Notes under the pieces: generated by a model | The model's input: the letters and a program-made list of their open reading frames with translations, nothing else | Told to the model about the DNA's origin: nothing | Database searches by the model: none | Assembly: GCF_003121585.1 (NCBI RefSeq) | Contig: NZ_QEOO01000032.1 | Coordinates: forward strand, 1-35,645 | DNA length: 35,645 bases | Origin: Nocardioides speluncae | Lineage (GTDB): Bacteria > Actinomycetota > Actinomycetes > Propionibacteriales > Nocardioidaceae | Direction: 5' to 3' | Program-made: the position numbers and the translations under genes | Shown: positions 24,513-35,155 of the stretch, in pieces | Numbering within the stretch: the stretch's first letter is position 1 | Layout of the letters: every line of letters begins with the position of its first letter

Positions 24513-25793
24513 CTAGTTAGTTAGCGCGCGGGATCCGCCCGAGCCGAAGCGGCGTACCGGATTGACACCGATGGCGTCCGGTTCGGGCTTGGGGGCCACC
24601 TTCTTAGCCGCGGCCACCTTCTTGGCCGGCGCTTTCTTCTTCGGTGGCGCCTTCTTAGCTGGGGGCTTCTTAGCAGGGGCCTTCTTGGCCGCGGGCTTCT
24701 TCTTGGGCGCGGCCTTGTCCGGGCTGGCCCAGGTGTCGAGCCAGTCGTCCATGATCAGCCAGGTGGTACGCCGGGCGGCGCGGCCGGTCAGCATCCCGAG
24801 ATGACCGCCGGGCACCACCTCGAAGCGTACCTTCTTCGCCCCGGTGAGCAGCGGCTCGAGCGCCTGCACCGCTGCGACCGGCGCGATCCCGTCGGTGGCG
24901 CCGGCGAAGATCAGCACCGGCGCCTTGACGTTCTTCACCTCGATCTTGTGGTCACCGAACGCGATCACGCCGGACGCGAGCGCGTTGCCCTTCACAAACC
25001 GGTGGTAGAGCTGGCCGAAGGTCCGGCCGGGGTAGGCGATCATGTTGTCGGTGAACCGGTCGACCGCCTCGATCTGGGCCAGCCACTCGGCATCGTCGAG
25101 GTGCTGGGCGACGGCCAGCGGCTTGGTCACCAGCTTCTGGAACGACGAGAGCTGGAAGCCCCACCGCACGAGCGGCCGGGGTATGCCGCCCGCGGCGCGG
25201 TAGAACCGGCTGACCGGGCGCAGCGGGCCGATGCCCTCGATGTCGAGCAGCGGCCGCATCGGCGCGAGCAGCGGCACCTGGCGCACATCGAACGGCGAGC
25301 CGACGACCGTGACCGACGCGATCGGCAGGTCGCGCCGGCTGGCGGCCACCAGCGTGGAGAAGATGCCGCCGAGGCTCCAGCCGATCAGGTGCACCGGCCG
25401 CCCGCCGGCATGCGCGGAGACGGCCTCGATCGCGCTCGGGACGACCTCCTCGATCCAGTGCTCCATGCCGAGGTTGCGGTCCTTGAAGGAGACCTGGCCG
25501 TACTCGACCAGATAGGTACGGCGGCCGCCCATCACGAAGTGCTCGACCAGCGAGCAGTCGCGGCGCAGGTCGAAGCAGATCGCGGGTGCGGCAAGCGGGG
25601 TGACCAGCAGGACCGGGTCGCCGTCCTCGGGAACGGTCGGCGCCGGGCGGTAGTGGTAGACCTCACGCAGCGTGCCGCTGTCGATCAGGGTGCGTGGCAT
25701 CGGTCGGAGGTCCGCGAAGCCGCCGTACAACAGCTTGTGGGCGACGTTGCCCGCAGCCGTCAGCACCTGGTCGGGCTTGGGGACCAGTGTCAT
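24513..25793 (-). CDS. PhaC-like alpha/beta hydrolase with histone-H1-like Lys/Ala/Pro tail
   Basis: This 426-residue protein has a core (residues about 35-355) that follows the polyhydroxyalkanoate-synthase-like hydrolase fold: LLVTPLAAPAICFDLR, YLVEYG, and the nucleophile elbow GWSLGG with S140. An acid is probable in FAGATDGIAP and a His in VPGGHLGML. PHA synthases use Cys at the elbow; Ser here argues for an esterase, acyltransferase or depolymerase instead. Residues about 361-402 are a run of AAKK, APAKK and PPAKK repeats as in histone H1 and phasin PhaF, then a short neutral end. ATG 25793 is divergent from the FMN enzyme gene, 78 bp away. Confidence 0.85.
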   Translation of the reverse strand: MTLVPKPDQVLTAAGNVAHKLLYGGFADLRPMPRTLIDSGTLREVYHYRPAPTVPEDGDPVLLVTPLAAPAICFDLRRDCSLVEHFVMGGRRTYLVEYGQVSFKDRNLGMEHWIEEVVPSAIEAVSAHAGGRPVHLIGWSLGGIFSTLVAASRRDLPIASVTVVGSPFDVRQVPLLAPMRPLLDIEGIGPLRPVSRFYRAAGGIPRPLVRWGFQLSSFQKLVTKPLAVAQHLDDAEWLAQIEAVDRFTDNMIAYPGRTFGQLYHRFVKGNALASGVIAFGDHKIEVKNVKAPVLIFAGATDGIAPVAAVQALEPLLTGAKKVRFEVVPGGHLGMLTGRAARRTTWLIMDDWLDTWASPDKAAPKKKPAAKKAPAKKPPAKKAPPKKKAPAKKVAAAKKVAPKPEPDAIGVNPVRRFGSGGSRALTN

Positions 25794-25871
25794 AGCCGCA
25801 CCGTACCGCCCGGTACGACCAGTAGCGAGAGGATCGAGACCAAGGCCACGTCCGCTGGGTACGGTGACGGA

Positions 25872-27428
25872 ATGAAGTGGGGACGGATGGCCGCCAGTGG
25901 TGCGGCAGCGGTCGGCGCGGTCGCCGCGCACGACCTCATTCAGCGCCGGCACGCGATCCTGCGGAACTTCCCCGTTGTCGGCCATGCCCGGTTCCTGATC
26001 GAGCGGTTCGGGCCGGAGCTGCGGCAGTACATCGTGGCCGGCAACGACGAGGAGCGGCCGTTCAGCCGCGACCAGCGGCGCTGGGTCTACGCGAGCTCGA
26101 AGCTGGAGAACAACTACTTCGGCTTCGGTACCGACAACGACATCGAGCACCTCGACGGCTACCCGATCCTCAAGCACCGCACTTTCGCCCAGGTGGATGC
26201 GCCGACCGCGCCGCACACCGGCGAGGAGATCCCGCTGCCGTCGGCGAAGGTCCTCGGCGGCCCGCGCGGCCGACGTCACGCGTTCCGGCCGCCGTCGGTG
26301 GTCAACATCTCCGGCATGAGCTTCGGCTCGCTGTCCAAAAACGCGATCACCGCGCTCAACCAGGGCGCGGCCATGGCCGGCTGCCTGCACAACACCGGCG
26401 AGGGCGCGCTCTCGCCGTACCACCGCAGCGGTGGGGACGTGGTCTTCCAGATCGGTACGTCGTACTTCGGGTGCCGCGGCCAGCAGGGGCGTTTCGATCT
26501 GGCGCGGCTCAAGGACCTGGTCGCGTCGGCGCCGGTCAAGGCGATCGAGATCAAGCTGTCCCAGGGCGCCAAGCCGGGCCTCGGCGGGATGCTGCCGGGG
26601 GAGAAGGTCACCGAGGAGATCGCCTCGATCCGTGGGATTCCGGCCGGTGTCGACTGTGCGTCGCCGTCGCGGCACCAGGTCTTCCACGACGTCGACTCGA
26701 TGCTGGACTTCGTCGAGCTGGTCGCGACCGAGACCGGGCTGCCGGTCGGCATCAAGTCAGCCGTCGGCAACCTCGAGTTCTGGGACGACCTGGTCGCCGC
26801 GATGGTCCCGCGCACTCGCGGCGTCGACTACGTCAACATCGACGGCGGCGAGGGCGGCACCGGCGCGGCGCCGATGATCTTCGCGGACGCGGTCGCCTAC
26901 CCGTTCCGGGTCGGCTTCTCGCACGTCTACAAGCGGTTCGCGGCCGCCGGGCTCGCGGGCGACGTCACCTTCGTCGGAGCCGGCAAGCTCGGCATCCCGG
27001 AGAACGCGATGGTCGCCTTCGCCCTCGGCGTGGACATGGTCAGCGTCGGCCGCGAGGCGATGCTCGCGCTCGGCTGCATCCAGGCGCAGAAGTGCCACAC
27101 CGACCACTGCCCCGTCGGCGTCGCCACCCAGAATCCGCGCTACGTCCGCGGCCTCGACGTCGAGCTCAAGAGCGTCCGGGTCGCCAACTACATCAAGTCG
27201 CTGCGCCGCGACCTGCTCAAGGTCTCCGAAGCCATCGGCGTCGCCCACCCCGGCCTGGTCACGCCCGAGGACGTCGATGTGATGGACGGCCACCAGGGCT
27301 CGACCACCCTCGGCGAGGTCTACGGGTACGACGCCGCCTGGCCCCGCCTCCCCGACGACCTGCGCAAGGAGATCGTCGACATCATGTGCACCCACATGCC
27401 CGCCCCCGAAACCCCACCCCACCGCTGA
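25872..27428 (+). CDS. FMN-binding glutamate-synthase-family protein
   Basis: This 518-residue protein resembles the central FMN domain of GltB without the glutaminase or GXGXG domains. The N-terminus has a short hydrophobic stretch (MAASGAAAVGAVAAHDLI). The barrel shows NISGMSFGSLSKNA, HNTGEGALSPYH, IEIKLSQGAKPG, NIDGGEGGTGAAP and GADMVSVGREAM-like elements (here GVDMVSVGREAM). Cys residues in GCIQAQKCHTDHCPVG match the iron-sulfur cluster pattern of glutamate synthase. The function of these stand-alone proteins is uncertain; a redox enzyme is likely. ATG 25872 lacks a strong ribosome site, but the upstream frame is a shadow of the opposite gene. Confidence 0.88.
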   Translation: MKWGRMAASGAAAVGAVAAHDLIQRRHAILRNFPVVGHARFLIERFGPELRQYIVAGNDEERPFSRDQRRWVYASSKLENNYFGFGTDNDIEHLDGYPILKHRTFAQVDAPTAPHTGEEIPLPSAKVLGGPRGRRHAFRPPSVVNISGMSFGSLSKNAITALNQGAAMAGCLHNTGEGALSPYHRSGGDVVFQIGTSYFGCRGQQGRFDLARLKDLVASAPVKAIEIKLSQGAKPGLGGMLPGEKVTEEIASIRGIPAGVDCASPSRHQVFHDVDSMLDFVELVATETGLPVGIKSAVGNLEFWDDLVAAMVPRTRGVDYVNIDGGEGGTGAAPMIFADAVAYPFRVGFSHVYKRFAAAGLAGDVTFVGAGKLGIPENAMVAFALGVDMVSVGREAMLALGCIQAQKCHTDHCPVGVATQNPRYVRGLDVELKSVRVANYIKSLRRDLLKVSEAIGVAHPGLVTPEDVDVMDGHQGSTTLGEVYGYDAAWPRLPDDLRKEIVDIMCTHMPAPETPPHR

Positions 27429-27730
27429 CCCGGCCGGTGTTGACGCGTCAGACCGCTGACCCGGCCGGTGTTGACGCGTCAGACCGCTGACCCGGCCGGT
27501 GTTGACGCGTGAGACCGCTGACCCGGCCGGTGTTGACGCGTGAGACCGCTGACCCGGCCCGTGTTGACGCGTCAGGCCGCTGACCCGGCCGGTGTTGACG
27601 GGTGGGATGTGAAGACGGGCCGGGTGGGCGTCGTATGGCGTGAAGACGGGCCGGGTCAGCGCAACCTCACGTCAACACGGGCCGGGTGGGCGTCGTATGG
27701 CGTGAAGACGGGCCGGGTGAGCGCAGGGTC

Positions 27731-27732
<2 letters not shown>
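27422..27732. repeat. Ten 31-bp repeat units in two orientations between convergent genes
   Basis: Six units starting CCGCTGACCCGGCCGGTG begin at 27422, 27453, 27484, 27515, 27546 and 27577. After a short junction (about 27600-27608), four inverted units with GACGGGCCGGGT or CACGGGCCGGGT begin at 27609, 27640, 27671 and 27702. The period is exactly 31 bp throughout. There are no unique spacers, so this is not a CRISPR array. The first unit overlaps the end of the FMN protein gene and the last reaches the otsA stop. It fills the whole 302-bp gap and could fold into a very long hairpin that stops both transcripts. Confidence 0.92.
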
Positions 27733-29170
<1,438 letters not shown>

Positions 29171-29327
29171 GGTTGCAACCCTAGTCGGCCCGGCTGACGT
29201 ATTACCGGCACAACGGCATACCTCCCGGCTCTCCGACGAGTTATCCACAACCTCGAATTTGCTCCTGGAATCTTCTGTTTGAAGTCGTTAGCGTCTGTTT
29301 GCGACAGCAACGACGAGGAGGTGAGCC

Positions 29328-29705
29328 ATGATTCGCGACAACGCGGTGCTTCGGAGCGAGATCCAGCTGGTGCACGCCGGGGTGGCCGACGGCGAATCGC
29401 TGGTCGAGTCGCTTCGGCGCAGCGAGCTGCTGGTGCCGTCCGCGGCCGACGGGGCGCCACTGACCACCGAGCTCGACGGGGTCCTCTGGGTGCTGGCGTT
29501 CACGTCCGAGCAGGCTCTCGCGGTGTACGCCGATGCGCGCGGCGCGGTCACCCGGTCGACGTACTTCCTGACCCTTCCGGGCAGCCTCCTGCAGGACGTC
29601 GCGCTGCCGGCCCTCGGCCGTCCGGGCGGGATCGCGGTCGACCTCGGCAGCGCCTTCCCGATGCTCTTCCCGGCGGCTGAGCCGGTCGTCGAGGCGGTCG
29701 CCTGA
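29328..29705 (+). CDS. SseB-family protein at the head of the RHS toxin operon
   Basis: This 125-residue cytoplasmic protein resembles the SseB N-terminal domain. It starts with LRSEIQLVHAGVADGESLVESLRRSELLVP. The core LWVLAFTSEQALAVYAD and the end GGIAVDLGSAFPMLFP match the family pattern of a stress, secretion or chaperone accessory fold. ATG 29328 follows an excellent GAGGAGGTGAG ribosome site. The stop overlaps the next start (TGATG). Such proteins recur beside type VII secretion substrates in actinobacteria, where a role in export or regulation is suspected. Function here is inferred from position. Confidence 0.8.
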   Translation: MIRDNAVLRSEIQLVHAGVADGESLVESLRRSELLVPSAADGAPLTTELDGVLWVLAFTSEQALAVYADARGAVTRSTYFLTLPGSLLQDVALPALGRPGGIAVDLGSAFPMLFPAAEPVVEAVA

Positions 29706-30247
29706 TGACCGAGCTGAACCTCGACCCGCAGGCGCTGGTCGACGCCGCCCGCGGCATCGACGCCGTGATCGGTGAGCTGGGCGAGCTCGGGACGGCGGGG
29801 ACCAGCCAGGCCGGCCGCGGCTTCTCCCAGCTGTCGCTGTCCGGGCTGCAGGTCGGGCACACCGAGCTGAAGGACGCCTTCGACGAGTTCTGCGACCGGT
29901 GGTCGTGGGGCGTGCGGGCGCTGGTGCAGGACGGCCAGCGGCTGTCCGAGGCGCTGGCGCTGAACGCGGGGACGATGCACGACCTCGATGAGTACGTCGC
30001 GGCCTCGTTCCGTGGCGTCGCCGTAGATCTGGTCGGCGACCCGCGGCTCAGCGACGAAGCCGCCGAGTCGATGACCTGGGGCCAGCTCGCCGACTCGGCG
30101 GACGACGCCGACTGGAGCAGCGACTCGTTCTCCGCGGCCTACGACGAGTCCTCCGACACTTGGCAGGACGTGATCGACGACCCCGGCCCGCTGGGGCCGC
30201 TGGGCGGCGTACCAGGTCTCGCGACGCTGGCGGCCGGTGATCGGTGA
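29705..30247 (+). CDS. WXG100-like helical protein, probable type VII secretion partner
   Basis: This 180-residue protein has two predicted helices (residues about 7-28 and 52-110) around a turn with R-W-S-W-G at 65-69, reminiscent of the W-x-G turn of ESX substrates. The C-terminal 50 residues are acidic, with many Ser and Asp (DSADDADWSSDSFSAAYDE), then Pro/Gly. It is placed directly between an SseB-like gene and the RHS toxin gene. Both junctions are TGATG overlaps, implying stoichiometric co-translation. It may be a co-secreted partner or chaperone of the RHS protein. Family membership is inferred from shape and context. Confidence 0.65.
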   Translation: MTELNLDPQALVDAARGIDAVIGELGELGTAGTSQAGRGFSQLSLSGLQVGHTELKDAFDEFCDRWSWGVRALVQDGQRLSEALALNAGTMHDLDEYVAASFRGVAVDLVGDPRLSDEAAESMTWGQLADSADDADWSSDSFSAAYDESSDTWQDVIDDPGPLGPLGGVPGLATLAAGDR

Positions 30248-33200
30248 TGGGGGTCAGGGGCTGGCTCGAGGACCGGGCCGAGGATGTCGCTGACAATGTG
30301 GCCGACGGCGTCGATGTCGTCAGTGAGGAGGCCGGCGAGTTCGTCGACTCGCACACCAAGACCCTGGCCGCCGGCCTCGACTGGTTCGGCCTGGAGGGCG
30401 CGGCAGACACCGTCGACACCTGGGGCGACTACCTCGCCGACAAGCTGGGCGCGGAGATCGCGGAGCTGGAGCTCGGCGACACCGACGACCCCAAGAAGCT
30501 GATCCACGGTGACGCCGCCGCGATCAACGAGACCGCCGGCCACCTGGCCGATTTCGCCGACGGCTTCAACACCGCCGCCGGCGGCTTGAAGGCCATCGAT
30601 GCCGGCACCTTCACCGGCCACGCCGGATCGGCGTACGACGAGGTCGCCGACCTGCAGCCCCGCGACTGGTCCCGAGCCGGTTCGGCCTGCGCCCGGGCGG
30701 CGCGGGCGTGGGCGGCGTACGGCGCGACCGTGGAGTGGGCGCAAGGCAAGGCCCAGGACGCGATCGACGCCCACAAGCGAGCGCTGGCGGCGACCGATGC
30801 GGCCCGTGCCGACCACAGCGAGGCGCTGGCGACGTACCGGCGGGAGAACGACGCCTTCAACGCGGAGATGCGCGCCGGCGACACCTCGCAGACGCCGCCC
30901 GTGGCGCCGGGGGAGTTCGTCGACCCGGGAGTGGACAAGCTGGTTGCGGCCAGGGCGATGCTGGCCCGGGCCCGCCGCCAGCGAGACTCGGCGGCCGAGA
31001 ACGCACTGCGGTCGATCCGGTCGGCGACGACGGATGCGCCGGCCGAGCCCAGGTTGAGCGAGCAGCTGCGGGCCGGCTTCGGCGACCTCGGCACCATCGC
31101 GATGGTCGAGAAGGTGCACTTCGACATGGGCGCGCTCAAGGGGCTGTCCGGCCTGGTCGGGACGCTCCGTGGCCTCAACGTCACCGACCCCTACAACCTG
31201 CGGAACCCGGCCGACTACCTCAAGGGCCTCTCCGACACCGCCGCCGGGCTGATCGCCGCGGGCCAACACCCGGACCGGGCGCTCGCCGGGATGCTCGGCC
31301 AGCTCCGGGACGACCCGTCGGAGTTCCTGGGCACGCTTGCGCCGGAGGTCCTGCTCGGCCTGCTGACCGGTGGCGCGGGTGCCGCGGCAGGCCGGTCCGA
31401 CGACGTGCTGCGTGCGGCCGACGACGTCCTCGAGCAGCGGCATCGCGGCCGACCCGAGTGCGCGATGACCTGCGACCGCGACCCGGTCGACGTGGCGACC
31501 GGTGAGGTGCTGCTGCCGCAGACCGACCTGGTGCTGCCGGGAGTCCTGCCGCTGGTGCTGTCCCGGGTGCACAAGTCGGGGTGGCGGTGGGGGCGATGGT
31601 TCGGGCGGTCCTGGGCCTCGACCCTCGACGAGCGGCTGGTGGTCGACGAGGACCGGGTCGTCCTGGTCCGCGGCGACGGCGTACTCCTTGTCTATCCAGT
31701 GCCGGCCACAGGGGAGTCGGTACTGCCGTTCGAGGGGCCGCGCTGGCCCCTTGAGCGTCCTCACGGCGACACCTGGCGGGTGTCCGACCCCGACACCCGC
31801 CAGGTGCGCCACTACGTCGGCGGCGACCGCGCCGTCGTACCGCTCGCTGCGATCACCAGCCGCAGCGGCGGCGACCGGATCATGTTCGTACGCGACGAGG
31901 ACGGCGCTCCGCTGGAGGTGCGGCACTCCGGCGGCTACCGGGTGCTGGTCGAAACCGGCGGCATGCCACGCCGGGTGGTCGCGCTGCAGGTAGCGGATGG
32001 CGAGGACGAGGTCGCGGTACTGCGGTTCGGCTACTCGCCGGCCGGTGACCTCGCCGAGGTCGTGAACTCGTCCGGGAAACCGCTCGGCTTCGAGTACGAC
32101 GCCCTCGGCCGGCTCCTGCGCTGGGAGGACCGCAACGGGGTCGCGTTCGGCTACAGCTACGACCGCGCCGGCCGCTGTGTCGAGCAGGCCGGCACCGGCG
32201 GCGCGATGGGCTCGACGTTCGACTACTTCCCCGACGCCGACGACGACCGGGGCACGATCACGGTCGTCACCGACTCGCTGGACGCGCGGACGGCGTACCA
32301 CGTCAACGAGCGCCTGCAGGTGGTCGCGACCGTCGACCCTGCCGGCGGCGTTACCCGTCAGGAGTGGGACCGCTACGACCGGTTGCTCACCCGGACCGAC
32401 CCGCTCGATCGGACCACGCGCTTCGGCTACGACAAGGCCGGCAACCTGACCCGCGTCGTACGTCCGGACGACAGCATCCAGCGCTGGTCGTACGCCGGCG
32501 TCGGCCTGCCGACCGTCGCGGAGCTGGCCGGCGGCGCGCGGTGGCAGCAGGAGTACGACGAGCACGGCCGGCGGGTTGCGCTGGTCGATCCGGCCCGTGC
32601 GGCCACGTGCTTCGAGTACGGCGCCCGCGGACACCTGGTCGCCGTCACCGACGCGCTCGGCGGTGTCACCCGCATCGCCAACGACGCGGCCGGGCTGCCG
32701 GTCGTCGTGACCGACGCGGGTGGAGCGGTGACCCGGCTCGAGCGGGACGGCTTCGGCCGGGTCACCGCGGTCGTCAACGCGAACGGAGACCGCACCACCC
32801 AGACCTGGACGGTCGAGGGCCTGCCGGCCTCCCGCACGCTCCCGGACGGCGCCACCGAGACGCGGCGCTACGACGGCGAGGGCAACCTCGTCGAGCACGT
32901 CGACGCGGCCGGCCACGCGACGTCGTACACGTACGGCGCCTTCGACAAGCCGGTCTCGATCACCGCACCCGACGGCTCGGTCACCGAGCTCGTTCACGAC
33001 ACCGAGCTGCGGCTCACCGCTGTGGTCAACGGCCTCGGCCTGGAGTGGACCTATCGGTACGACGCGGCCGGGCGGCTCAGTGAGGAGCGCGACTTCAACG
33101 GGCGGACGCTGCGGCACCGCTATGACGACGCCGGCCAGCTCATCGGCCGGACCAACGGCGCAGGTCAGTCGGTCGCGATGGGCTACGACCTGCTCGGCCG

Positions 33201-34842
33201 GCTGGTCACCCAGGTCGACGGCGACGGTCGCGAGACGCGGTTCGGCTACGACGCAGCCGGCCGGCTGACCGCGGCCGACAACCCGGACGCGCGGGTGGCC
33301 TTCGAGCGGGATGCCGCCGGCCGGGTGCTCGCGGAGGCCGTCGACGGCCGGACCGTGCGCTCGGCGTACGACCCGGCCGGGCGTCGTACGTCCCGACTGA
33401 CTCCGACAGGGGTGGAGTCAGCCTGGACGTACGACGCCGTGGGCCGAGCGCTGGCAGTCGATGTCGCCGGGCACGTGACGCGCTTCGAGCGCGACGCCGT
33501 CGGGCGGGAGCGGCTCCGGCAGTGGGACTCCGGCGCGGCGCTGGCCCAGCTGTTCGACGACGCGGGCCGGGTGTCGGTGCAGACGCTGTCCGCGCCGCTG
33601 GTCGGGCCGTCGCCGCGGACGCTGCACGAGCGCCAGTACCGCTATCGGCCCGACGGCGCGCTGCTCGGCATCGACGACACCGGGCTCGGAGCGAGCACGT
33701 TCGACCTCGACCCGCGCGGCCGCGTCACCGGCGTACACGTCACCGGCCCGAGTCGCGGCTCGCTGGTCGAGCGCTACGCCTACGACGGCGCCGGCAACCT
33801 CACCGCCGGTGACGACTTCCGCTGGTCTGGCGCCGATGGCCGGGTGGCCCGGGACCGACGCGAGCACGTCGGGACGCTGCTGCAGCGCACCCGCGACACC
33901 CGGTTCAGTTACGACCGGCAGGGGCGACTGGTCCAGCGAGTCCGCACCCGCCTGTCCCGCAAGCCGGAGGTGTGGCACTACACCTGGGACGCCGAGGATC
34001 GGCTCGTCGGCCTGACCACCCCCGACGGCGCGCGGTGGCGCTACCTGTACGACGCCCTCGGCCGCCGCGTCGCCAAGGAACGCCTCGCGGTCGACGGCAG
34101 CGTCGCATCCCGCACCACCTTCACCTGGGACGGCACCACCCTGGTCGAGCAGACCGGCGCCGGCGGCTCGACGTCCTGGGAGTACGACGGCCTGCGCCCC
34201 CTCGCCCAGCTCGAACGCTCCTCCGACTCTCTCGATGCCCGCTTCTACGCGATCGTCACCGACCTCGTCGGCGCCCCGACCGAGCTGCTGGACGAGTCCG
34301 GCAACATCGCCTGGCGCTCCGACCGCAACCTCTGGGGCGCACCCTCACCTCGCGCCTCCCGCGCCGCCACCCCGCTCGCTTTCCCAGGCCAGTACGCCGA
34401 CTCCGAGTCCGGCCTCTTCTACAACCTCTTCCGCTACTACGATCCGCACACCGCGACCTACATCAGCCAAGACCCGCTGGGCCTCCACGGCGGCCCCAAC
34501 CCGTCGGCGTACGTCCACAACCCCACCCAGTACGCCGACCCCTTAGGCCTCTTCAGCTGTGACCCCGACGATCTGCCAGGCCACTCTGAACGCCATCAGT
34601 TTCCCGGCACCTGGGCAGGCAAGAGCCAATTCTTTGATGCCGTAGATTTGCGAGCGCTGTCGGACACAGATGGCGTTGTAGGATTCGTGCAGAAGAATGG
34701 CAATACGCGATACCTAATGCACGCCTCGTCGGACATTGGTGTGGATCAGGTAACCGGACTGCCGACGGACGTGTACACGGTAATTGTTAAACCGGACGGT
34801 GAGGTGCTCACGATGTTTCCGGGATCTAGTCGATGGAGCTGA
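30247..34842 (+). CDS. Large RHS/YD-repeat polymorphic toxin with putative T7SS signal domain
   Basis: This 1531-residue protein starts at ATG 30247 (overlapping the upstream stop; GTG 30244 is possible). Residues 1 to about 290 are helical and match the putative type VII secretion signal region of actinobacterial RHS proteins (GDAAAINETAGHLADFADGF, TFTGHAGSAYDE). A DUF6531-like segment starts near residue 404 (ECAMTCDRDPVDVATGEV). Many YD repeats follow (GYDKAGNLTR, RYDAAGRL and similar), which form the toxin-encapsulating shell. The RHS core end is YYDPHTATYISQDPLGL, ending near residue 1435. The last 96 residues are a distinct toxin tip (GHSERHQFPGTWAGKSQFF ... YTVIVKPDGEVLTMFPG), EndoU/BECR RNase-like. 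The tip has lower G+C than the shell. The putative immunity gene starts 4 bp later. Confidence 0.93.
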   Translation: MGVRGWLEDRAEDVADNVADGVDVVSEEAGEFVDSHTKTLAAGLDWFGLEGAADTVDTWGDYLADKLGAEIAELELGDTDDPKKLIHGDAAAINETAGHLADFADGFNTAAGGLKAIDAGTFTGHAGSAYDEVADLQPRDWSRAGSACARAARAWAAYGATVEWAQGKAQDAIDAHKRALAATDAARADHSEALATYRRENDAFNAEMRAGDTSQTPPVAPGEFVDPGVDKLVAARAMLARARRQRDSAAENALRSIRSATTDAPAEPRLSEQLRAGFGDLGTIAMVEKVHFDMGALKGLSGLVGTLRGLNVTDPYNLRNPADYLKGLSDTAAGLIAAGQHPDRALAGMLGQLRDDPSEFLGTLAPEVLLGLLTGGAGAAAGRSDDVLRAADDVLEQRHRGRPECAMTCDRDPVDVATGEVLLPQTDLVLPGVLPLVLSRVHKSGWRWGRWFGRSWASTLDERLVVDEDRVVLVRGDGVLLVYPVPATGESVLPFEGPRWPLERPHGDTWRVSDPDTRQVRHYVGGDRAVVPLAAITSRSGGDRIMFVRDEDGAPLEVRHSGGYRVLVETGGMPRRVVALQVADGEDEVAVLRFGYSPAGDLAEVVNSSGKPLGFEYDALGRLLRWEDRNGVAFGYSYDRAGRCVEQAGTGGAMGSTFDYFPDADDDRGTITVVTDSLDARTAYHVNERLQVVATVDPAGGVTRQEWDRYDRLLTRTDPLDRTTRFGYDKAGNLTRVVRPDDSIQRWSYAGVGLPTVAELAGGARWQQEYDEHGRRVALVDPARAATCFEYGARGHLVAVTDALGGVTRIANDAAGLPVVVTDAGGAVTRLERDGFGRVTAVVNANGDRTTQTWTVEGLPASRTLPDGATETRRYDGEGNLVEHVDAAGHATSYTYGAFDKPVSITAPDGSVTELVHDTELRLTAVVNGLGLEWTYRYDAAGRLSEERDFNGRTLRHRYDDAGQLIGRTNGAGQSVAMGYDLLGRLVTQVDGDGRETRFGYDAAGRLTAADNPDARVAFERDAAGRVLAEAVDGRTVRSAYDPAGRRTSRLTPTGVESAWTYDAVGRALAVDVAGHVTRFERDAVGRERLRQWDSGAALAQLFDDAGRVSVQTLSAPLVGPSPRTLHERQYRYRPDGALLGIDDTGLGASTFDLDPRGRVTGVHVTGPSRGSLVERYAYDGAGNLTAGDDFRWSGADGRVARDRREHVGTLLQRTRDTRFSYDRQGRLVQRVRTRLSRKPEVWHYTWDAEDRLVGLTTPDGARWRYLYDALGRRVAKERLAVDGSVASRTTFTWDGTTLVEQTGAGGSTSWEYDGLRPLAQLERSSDSLDARFYAIVTDLVGAPTELLDESGNIAWRSDRNLWGAPSPRASRAATPLAFPGQYADSESGLFYNLFRYYDPHTATYISQDPLGLHGGPNPSAYVHNPTQYADPLGLFSCDPDDLPGHSERHQFPGTWAGKSQFFDAVDLRALSDTDGVVGFVQKNGNTRYLMHASSDIGVDQVTGLPTDVYTVIVKPDGEVLTMFPGSSRWS
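34552..34842 (+). other. Variable C-terminal toxin tip of the RHS protein
   Basis: Codons 1436-1531 follow the RHS core motif PLGL, where toxin domains are swapped in this class. His residues in GHSERH, followed by PGTWAGKSQFF and the final strand VIVKPDGEVLTMFPG, resemble the pattern of bacterial EndoU-type RNases (paired His, GKS-F, and a T-x-x-P end). Identification is tentative; another BECR-fold RNase is possible. Base composition falls visibly from about 34600. Confidence 0.5.
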
Positions 34843-34846
34843 ACCG

Positions 34847-35146
34847 ATGACGGTACGGATCGAGTTGTGGCTGGATGGCGCTCTCGTCGGCGGCGCCGAC
34901 CATTGGTGGGACGATATCGAGGGAGTTTTGAACGCCATTGACGGTGGGTTTCCGCAATTGCGAAAGGTCGATCCGTATGGCGTTGCCATCTTCGCCAGCT
35001 CTGCCTTGGATGAACTTGGACGCGAGGCGCGCGAACTGTCACGATCCGCGCCAAATCGTGCGGCGGGCGAGCTCAGCAGGATTGCCGAGTTGTGCGACGA
35101 CAGCCATAGGGCGACCTCCGCTGAACTGAGGTTCCTAGGCGACTAG
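34847..35146 (+). CDS. Putative cognate immunity protein
   Basis: This 99-residue cytoplasmic acidic protein begins MTVRIELWLDGALVGGADHWW and ends AELCDDSHRATSAELRFLGD. I do not recognise a named family. It starts 4 bp after the RHS stop, has the lower G+C of the toxin tip, and is the right size and place for an immunity protein that neutralises the RHS tip. No clear ribosome site precedes ATG 34847, which suggests translational coupling. Confidence 0.7.
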   Translation: MTVRIELWLDGALVGGADHWWDDIEGVLNAIDGGFPQLRKVDPYGVAIFASSALDELGREARELSRSAPNRAAGELSRIAELCDDSHRATSAELRFLGD

Positions 35147-35155
35147 GGCAGCGCC

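Noticed and set aside
24513..25793. Polyhydroxyalkanoate synthase
   Set aside because: The elbow is GWSLGG with Ser rather than the essential Cys, and no PHA genes surround it.
24801..25871. Extension of the FMN protein to 875 residues
   Set aside because: It is antisense to the PhaC-like hydrolase gene; conserved sequence begins at ATG 25872.
25794..26687. Extension of the PhaC-like protein to 724 residues
   Set aside because: It is antisense to the FMN-binding protein gene and has shadow composition.
27625..27700. Relation between CGTATGGCGT in the 31-bp array and the CGTATGACGT hairpin arms at 16277-16372
   Set aside because: It is a short match with one difference and no matching geometry; probably chance.
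30139..33117. 992-residue minus-strand frame
   Set aside because: It is a shadow of the RHS gene, produced by G+C-rich codon bias. The composition is Arg/Gly/Val-rich with no motif.
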